From contig JAJYHY010000006.1 in NCBI GenBank assembly GCA_021784555.1, positions 1 through 57,128 on the forward strand: a stretch of DNA of 57,128 nucleotides, given 5' to 3'. Below, one piece after another: positions 52,492 to 57,128 of the stretch. Under the pieces are notes generated by a model. That model made no database searches. It was not told the DNA's origin and was given only the letters and a program-made list of their open reading frames with translations. A program made the position numbers and the translations under genes. Numbering within the stretch: position 1 is the stretch's first letter; every line of letters begins with the position of its first letter. Source of the stretch: a bacterium. Its GTDB lineage: Bacteria; Verrucomicrobiota; Verrucomicrobiia; Limisphaerales; UBA8199.

Positions 52492-53949
52492 TTACAGCAG
52501 CTTGATCTGGGCGTTTTCCTTGGCGAGCGCCTCGCTGAAACTGGCGTGGCGGCCATTCCGGCGTTCGATGCAAAGCTTGTCCACTCCGGGGTCGTAGGGA
52601 ACGGGGTAATCCCCGTCGTAACAGGCCATGCAGAAGGAGTTTCTGGGAAGGCCGGTCGCCCGGACCATCCCCTCCTGAGAGAGGTAATGCACTGAATCCG
52701 CGTTGACGTACCGGCGAATCTGTTCAAGCGAGTATTTGGCGGCCATCAACTTGCTGCGGTCGGGGAAGTCGATGCCATAGACGCATGGGTTCATGTGCGG
52801 CGGGCAGCTTACCAGCACGTGGACTTCCTTGGCCCCGGCTTCCTTGAGATTATTGACCCGCGCCTTACAAGTGGTGCCGCGCACGATCGAGTCATCGACC
52901 ACAATGACGCGCTTGTCCTTCACCAGTTCCTCGATCAGGTTGAGCTTCACCCGGACGTTGAAGTCGCGAATTAGTTGGGAGGGCTGGAGAAAGCTGCGGC
53001 CAATGTAGTGATTCCGGACGAACGCCATCTCGAAAGGGATCCCCGACTCCAGGGAATAGCCCAGCGCGGCGCAGTTGCCGCTGTCAGGAACCGGCACCAC
53101 GATGTCGGCGTCGATGGGATATTCGCGGGCGAGTTCTTTGCCCAATTCGACTCGGACCTTATAGACGCTGCGGTCGGCAATGGTGCTATCAGGCCGGGCG
53201 AAATAGATGTATTCGAAGATGCAGAAGGCCCGGCGTTCCTGTTCGGGAAAGGCCTGCGTGCTGTTCACCCCTTGCTCGCTGATGGCCACGATTTCGCCCG
53301 GCTTCACCTCCCGCACGAATTTGGCATGAATCAGGTCCAAGGCGCACGTCTCGCTGGCCAGCACCCACGCCCCGTCCAGCTTGCCCAGGCACAGCGGACG
53401 AAATCCATGCGGGTCACGAACCCCGATGAGCTCCTTCTCGGTCATGATGACCAGGGAATAGGCGCCTTCGATGCGGCGGATGCTTTGAATGAGGTTGCTG
53501 CCATTGCCGTTCTGGCTCGGCTGGGCCATGAGATGCAGGATGATCTCGCTATCGACGGTAGTCTGGAAGATGGAGCCTTTGGCCTCCAACTCATCGCGCA
53601 ACCGGCCGGCGTTGGTCAGGTTGCCGTTATGGGCGATGGCGATTTGACCGCGCGCGCAGTTGACCGTCAAGGGTTGGGCGTTGATGGCGTGGGAAGAGCC
53701 GGTGGTCGAGTAGCGGGTATGGCCCACCGCCATGTTGCCGGGCAACCGATTCAGGATTTCTCCGTCGAAAACCTGCGAGACTAAGCCCATCCCCTTGTGG
53801 GTGCGAAACTCCCCGTTCTTGCAGGCCACGATTCCCGCGCTCTCCTGCCCCCGGTGCTGCAAGGCGTAGAGTCCGTAATAGGTCAGCAGGGCGGCATTCG
53901 GATGACCGAAAACGCCAAAGACGCCGCAATAATGTTTGGGGTAGTGCAT
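52492..53949 (-). CDS. purF: Amidophosphoribosyltransferase
   Basis: 485 residues from the ATG at 53949 (a TTG precedes it). 'MHYPKHYCGVFGVFGH' gives an N-terminal propeptide ending before Cys8, the glutaminase nucleophile; 'GHTRYSTTGSS' and the 'GNLTN' oxyanion region follow. The PRPP loop is 'VIVVDDSIVRGTTC'. Cysteines in 'FCIFEYIYFARPDS', 'SCPPHMNPCVYGID' and 'CMACYDGDYP' fit the iron-sulfur type of B. subtilis PurF. It catalyses the first committed step of purine synthesis. It is 119 bases downstream of purL on the same strand. Confidence 0.95.
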   Translation of the reverse strand: MHYPKHYCGVFGVFGHPNAALLTYYGLYALQHRGQESAGIVACKNGEFRTHKGMGLVSQVFDGEILNRLPGNMAVGHTRYSTTGSSHAINAQPLTVNCARGQIAIAHNGNLTNAGRLRDELEAKGSIFQTTVDSEIILHLMAQPSQNGNGSNLIQSIRRIEGAYSLVIMTEKELIGVRDPHGFRPLCLGKLDGAWVLASETCALDLIHAKFVREVKPGEIVAISEQGVNSTQAFPEQERRAFCIFEYIYFARPDSTIADRSVYKVRVELGKELAREYPIDADIVVPVPDSGNCAALGYSLESGIPFEMAFVRNHYIGRSFLQPSQLIRDFNVRVKLNLIEELVKDKRVIVVDDSIVRGTTCKARVNNLKEAGAKEVHVLVSCPPHMNPCVYGIDFPDRSKLMAAKYSLEQIRRYVNADSVHYLSQEGMVRATGLPRNSFCMACYDGDYPVPYDPGVDKLCIERRNGRHASFSEALAKENAQIKLL

Positions 53950-54068
53950 CAAATCAGGCCACAGCCCGTACGAGACAGTCTTGCTGGAGTCTCTGAACCC
54001 AGCCCGCCAAATCTAATCTGACGGAGCCGGGGAGGCAATCTATTTACCCGGCAATTCTCTTTGTCCGC

Positions 54069-56540
54069 TTACTGCATCGTGCGGGCGATGGAATTCCACC
54101 AAAGGTCGTGCAACTCATCGACCTTGCACTCCGAAACGCCGCCTCCAGCCCGGATCTGCAAGGTGTGACCGCCTGCCGTCCCAAGTCGCATCGCGCTGAC
54201 TCCCAAGAGCTTAGCTTGGGCCAGCACCTTTACGGCGCTGAGCGGGGCGACCGAAATGATGATGCGTCCCTGGGTTTCGCCAAAAAGCAGGGCATCCAAC
54301 CGCAGGCGAGGCCGGGGCTGGGCCGCAGCTTCCGAGCCGGTGGTCTGGCGTTCGAGCGATTTGAGCGCGGCGTCCAGGTCGATCTGGGCTCCCACCAGGC
54401 GCGGGGTCTCACGCGCAACTTGATGCGAGATGCAGCTTTCCGCCAAGGCCACCGCCAGTCCACCCTCGCTGCAATCGTGGGCGCTTTTGACGACGCCGGA
54501 AAAGATCAAGGCGCGCAGGGCCAGATGAACGTCCTTTTCCTTCTCAAGACTGCACCGAGGCGGCCGGCCGTTCTTTAGCCCATGAATCCGTTGCAAATAG
54601 GCCGAGCCACCCAGCCCCTGCAAGGGGTCGGCCCAATCGACAATATCGCCCAGCAGCAGGATGGCGTCCCCTTCGTCCTTGAACCATTGGGTCGTGATGT
54701 GCTCCGGCTTCTCTACCAGACCGACCATCGCCACTGTCGGTGATGGGTTAATGGGGCCGTTTGGACTCTGGTTGTAAAGACTAACATTACCCCCGGTTAC
54801 CGGCGCATTAAAGGCGCGGCATGCGTCCGCTACGCCGCGAACCGCCTCACGCAACTCCCAGAAAATCTCCGGATTGTGCGGATTGCCAAAATTCAAATTG
54901 TCTGTTGTCCCCAAGGGAACCGCGCCTGCGCAGGCCAGGTTCCGGGCCGCCTCAGCCACGGCGATCCTGCCTCCTTCATAAGGGTCCAGATAGACGTAGC
55001 GCGAGTTTCCATCCACCGTCAGGGCGATGTATTTCTCAACCAGGCGCCCAGTGGGAGCGGTGCCGGAACTCGCATCGGGAGTCGGTGCCAAGGAGTCGGA
55101 GCGAATCCGGAGCACGGCGGCGTCTGAGCCTGGAGAAACGATAGTGGCGTCGCGCACGAGGTGGTCGTATTGGCGATAGACCCAGTTTTTGGAGGCAATC
55201 GAGGGCCATTCAAGCAGGAGTTTCAGCGCGCACGCCGCCTCCTGCGTATCGGCAACGTTCGACAACGTGAAAGCGCCCAGCGCCGCAAACCGCTCCGGTT
55301 CCCGCGCCTCGCGTTCGTACACCGGCGCCTCATCCGCCAGTTTTTTCGCCGGGATAGCCGCCACGGTCTCCGCCCCGTTGCGCACCACCATCCGCCCAGT
55401 GTCAGTGACGCGGCCGATTTCCGCCCAGGGTAAATCCCATTTGTCAAAGATGCGTTTGACCTCGTCCTCGCGGCCTTTATGGACGATGATGAGCATCCGC
55501 TCCTGAGATTCGCTGAGCATGATCTCGTAGGGTGTCATGTTCGGGGCCCGTTGCGGGACCTTGGCCAAGTCAATCTCTATTCCGGTCTGTGCCCGCGCGG
55601 CAGTTTCGCAGGTCGAACAGGTCAATCCCGCGGCGCCCATGTCCTGGATGCCGGCCACCGCCCCCGTGGCAAGTAACTCAAGGCAGGCCTCACAGACCAG
55701 CTTCTCCATGAACGGGTCTCCCACCTGCACCGCCCCGCGCTGTTGCTCAGCCGATTCCTCGGTCAGGTCCTGCGAGGCAAATGCCGCCCCGGCCAATCCG
55801 TCTCGCCCTGTAGCCGGGCCGACATAAAAGACCGGGTTACCCACCCCCCGGGCGGCGCCACGGACAATCTGGTCATGCCTCAAGACTCCAAGGCAGAAGG
55901 CGTTCACCAGCGGATTGCCCTCGTAACACTTATCGAAATAGACCTCGCCTCCAACGGTTGGGATGCCGAAACAGTTGCCGTAATGCGCGATGCCCGCCAC
56001 CACACCGCTGAACAGGCGCCGATTATTTTCCACCTGGGCCGCCCCATTCCGCTGCCCGGCACCCGCGTGACCCGCTGGCTGACCTCCGGCCTCCGAGCTC
56101 TGACCTCCGGCGATGCCGGCGGTTTCCTCCGAGATCGGCCCGAATCTCAGCGAATTCAGCGAACAGATTGGTCGCGCGCCCATGGTGAAGATGTCGCGTA
56201 TGATGCCGCCCACTCCGGTGGCCGCGCCTTGGAACGGTTCGACCGCGCTGGGATGATTGTGGGACTCGATCTTGAAGGCCACCGCCAGCCCGTCCCCGAT
56301 GTCGATAATGCCGGCGTTCTCTTCCCCGGCCCCTACCAGCACCCGCGGCGATTTCGTGGGAAATGTCCGAAGCAGGGGACGGCTGTTTTTGTAGGAACAA
56401 TGTTCGCTCCACATCACCGAGAAAATGCCCAGTTCGGTGTAGGTCGGCTCGCGCCCGAGAATTGCCTTGAGCTTTTCGTATTCCTCGGGTGTGAGGTTGT
56501 GCTGGCGGACTAATTCGGGTGTAATGGGAGGGTTTGTCAT
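54069..56540 (-). CDS. purL: Phosphoribosylformylglycinamidine synthase, large subunit
   Basis: 823 residues from the ATG at 56540, before '[23 protein letters not shown]'; a frame extending to 56714 is low-complexity and overlaps hicB-like sequence. '[22 protein letters not shown]', '[24 protein letters not shown]' and '[13 protein letters not shown]' are PurL motifs, with '[10 protein letters not shown]'-like '[10 protein letters not shown]' near the end. It is longer than the usual ~740-residue small PurL, mainly through a ~35-residue Gly/Ala/Gln-rich insert after '[12 protein letters not shown]'. It acts with PurQ (and normally PurS) to make FGAM. A 20-bp duplication covers its start codon. 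Confidence 0.95.
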   Translation of the reverse strand: MTNPPITPELVRQHNLTPEEYEKLKAILGREPTYTELGIFSVMWSEHCSYKNSRPLLRTFPTKSPRVLVGAGEENAGIIDIGDGLAVAFKIESHNHPSAVEPFQGAATGVGGIIRDIFTMGARPICSLNSLRFGPISEETAGIAGGQSSEAGGQPAGHAGAGQRNGAAQVENNRRLFSGVVAGIAHYGNCFGIPTVGGEVYFDKCYEGNPLVNAFCLGVLRHDQIVRGAARGVGNPVFYVGPATGRDGLAGAAFASQDLTEESAEQQRGAVQVGDPFMEKLVCEACLELLATGAVAGIQDMGAAGLTCSTCETAARAQTGIEIDLAKVPQRAPNMTPYEIMLSESQERMLIIVHKGREDEVKRIFDKWDLPWAEIGRVTDTGRMVVRNGAETVAAIPAKKLADEAPVYEREAREPERFAALGAFTLSNVADTQEAACALKLLLEWPSIASKNWVYRQYDHLVRDATIVSPGSDAAVLRIRSDSLAPTPDASSGTAPTGRLVEKYIALTVDGNSRYVYLDPYEGGRIAVAEAARNLACAGAVPLGTTDNLNFGNPHNPEIFWELREAVRGVADACRAFNAPVTGGNVSLYNQSPNGPINPSPTVAMVGLVEKPEHITTQWFKDEGDAILLLGDIVDWADPLQGLGGSAYLQRIHGLKNGRPPRCSLEKEKDVHLALRALIFSGVVKSAHDCSEGGLAVALAESCISHQVARETPRLVGAQIDLDAALKSLERQTTGSEAAAQPRPRLRLDALLFGETQGRIIISVAPLSAVKVLAQAKLLGVSAMRLGTAGGHTLQIRAGGGVSECKVDELHDLWWNSIARTMQ

Positions 56541-56610
56541 CAGAGATTCTTGGGAAAGGCTAAGGCTCTTGCTCTTGTTCTTGTTCTGGCGTTTGTCATC
56601 AGAGATTCTT
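56532..56610. repeat. 20-bp direct repeat duplicating the purL start region
   Basis: GTTTGTCATCAGAGATTCTT occurs at 56532-56551 and 56591-56610. The first holds the purL start codon. The bases between are CTCTTG/TTGTTC simple repeats. Confidence 0.9.
56540..56599 (-). CDS. Possible 19-residue leader peptide upstream of purL
   Basis: The duplicated start (ATG at 56599) opens a short frame, [19 protein letters not shown], ending at a TGA (56540-56542) that overlaps the purL ATG by one base (TGATG). No strong ribosome site is visible. It could couple to or tune purL translation, or be a chance product of the duplication. Confidence 0.3.
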   Translation of the reverse strand: MTNARTRTRARALAFPKNL

Positions 56611-56682
56611 CTTGGCGAATGGCGAGGGCATGTTCCGAAAAGCGCGCTGTGCCGATATGGGCTTGTTTCCCCTGAGCCGAGG

Positions 56683-56892
56683 TTAAGCAGCCACCTCGAC
56701 CTCGAATACCTCACTCGGTGGCGGGATTGGCTCGCCGCGTTCTCGCATATCTTGGATGTGTATCCGGAGCGCCTCTTTCATCAAGCCGATGGTCTCTGAC
56801 TCCGTCTCTCCAGCCGCAACACAGCCGGGAAAATCCGCGGCGTATGCACTGAAATTCTTCTCGCCTCGTTCAAGAATGATGGTGTATCGCAT
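56683..56892 (-). CDS. HicB-family protein (orphan antitoxin-like)
   Basis: 69 residues. '[59 protein letters not shown]' matches the HicB fold (partially degraded RNase H) including '[11 protein letters not shown]'. No HicA toxin gene is adjacent and there is no C-terminal DNA-binding domain. It overlaps the end of purQ by 23 bases and precedes purL, so it is co-transcribed with purine genes. Confidence 0.8.
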   Translation of the reverse strand: MRYTIILERGEKNFSAYAADFPGCVAAGETESETIGLMKEALRIHIQDMRERGEPIPPPSEVFEVEVAA

Positions 56893-57128
56893 AACGGTTC
56901 TCCAGCGCGTGAATCACACTCTCAAAAATGAGCATCCCATCCGCGCTGCCCAGCAGCGGTTCGCAGGCGTCCTCCGGGTGGGGCATTAAGCCGGCCACAT
57001 TGCGGGCCTCATTGCAAACCCCGGCGATATTCTCCAGTGAACCGTTAGGGTTGGCGGCTTCGATCGGTTCGCCTTGGGCATTCACATAGCGCCAAAGGAC
57101 CTGGTCGTTGGCCTTGAGCCTGGCTAGA
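56870..57128 (-). CDS. purQ: Phosphoribosylformylglycinamidine synthase, glutaminase subunit, C-terminal part
   Basis: The 5' end lies outside the window; about 85 C-terminal residues are seen. '[62 protein letters not shown]' is the PurQ C-terminus, with the catalytic His and Glu in 'MPHPED'. It supplies ammonia to PurL. The stop lies 23 bases inside the HicB-like gene. Confidence 0.93.
   Translation of the reverse strand, partial: LARLKANDQVLWRYVNAQGEPIEAANPNGSLENIAGVCNEARNVAGLMPHPEDACEPLLGSADGMLIFESVIHALENRYAIHHHS

Noticed and set aside
56541-56714. N-terminal extension of PurL by 58 residues
   Set aside because: The extra sequence is low-complexity, overlaps the HicB-like gene's end and is absent from the family; the ATG at 56540 fits the conserved start.

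Overview
The window looks like chromosomal DNA of a Verrucomicrobia-type bacterium (Pedosphaera/Limisphaerales-like). This placement is an inference from gene content: an exosortase with PrsT/PrsK/PrsR partners, secreted proteins ending in a short '..RFYRIVR' tail, a sigma/anti-sigma/large membrane protein triplet, and many palindromic repeats between and inside genes. No rRNA, tRNA or CRISPR array was seen.

Positions 1-25.6 kb are an exopolysaccharide/capsule locus, all on the + strand and tightly packed with ATGA/GTGA overlaps. It holds a truncated gene and its decayed tandem copy, a dehydrogenase-oxidoreductase fusion, a Wzy/WaaL-like polymerase or ligase, a Wzx-like flippase, four GT4 glycosyltransferases, two PaaK/CapK-like adenylate-forming enzymes, a heparinase II/III-like lyase, a methyltransferase, two deacetylase-like proteins (one fused to TPRs), a beta-helix protein, a CapA-like phosphatase and WecB. 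Positions 25.8-35.5 kb are visibly richer in G+C. They carry a Uma2 nuclease-like gene and the exosortase module: exosortase, PrsT-like TPR lipoprotein, PrsK-like kinase and PrsR-like sigma54 activator. A toxin-antitoxin remnant sits between the kinase and the regulator. Positions 35.6-41.1 kb hold an IS-derived relic, a secreted FN3/carbohydrate-binding-like protein and three CDP-sugar genes (CDP-glucose 4,6-dehydratase, C-methyltransferase, 3,5-epimerase).

Positions 41.2-57.1 kb are mainly on the - strand. The most notable part is 42.9-46.9 kb: a probable ubiquitin-like conjugation operon with a JAB (JAMM) peptidase fused to an E2-like domain, a 74-residue protein, a ThiF/E1-like enzyme, and an unknown 479-residue protein translationally coupled to the E1. 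Near-identical palindromic repeats bracket the JAB-E2/small-protein pair. Next come an ECF sigma/anti-sigma/membrane-protein operon (47.3-50.0 kb), a two-gene Septu-like anti-phage system (PtuA ATPase and PtuB HNH nuclease, 50.2-52.3 kb), and purine genes purF, purL and the end of purQ. A HicB-like gene lies inside the purine group, and a duplicated start region precedes purL.

The first 41 kb make, export, trim and regulate a surface polysaccharide and probably sort surface proteins. The remainder joins housekeeping purine synthesis to two accessory systems, one a likely phage defence and one a protein-modification pathway of unknown purpose.
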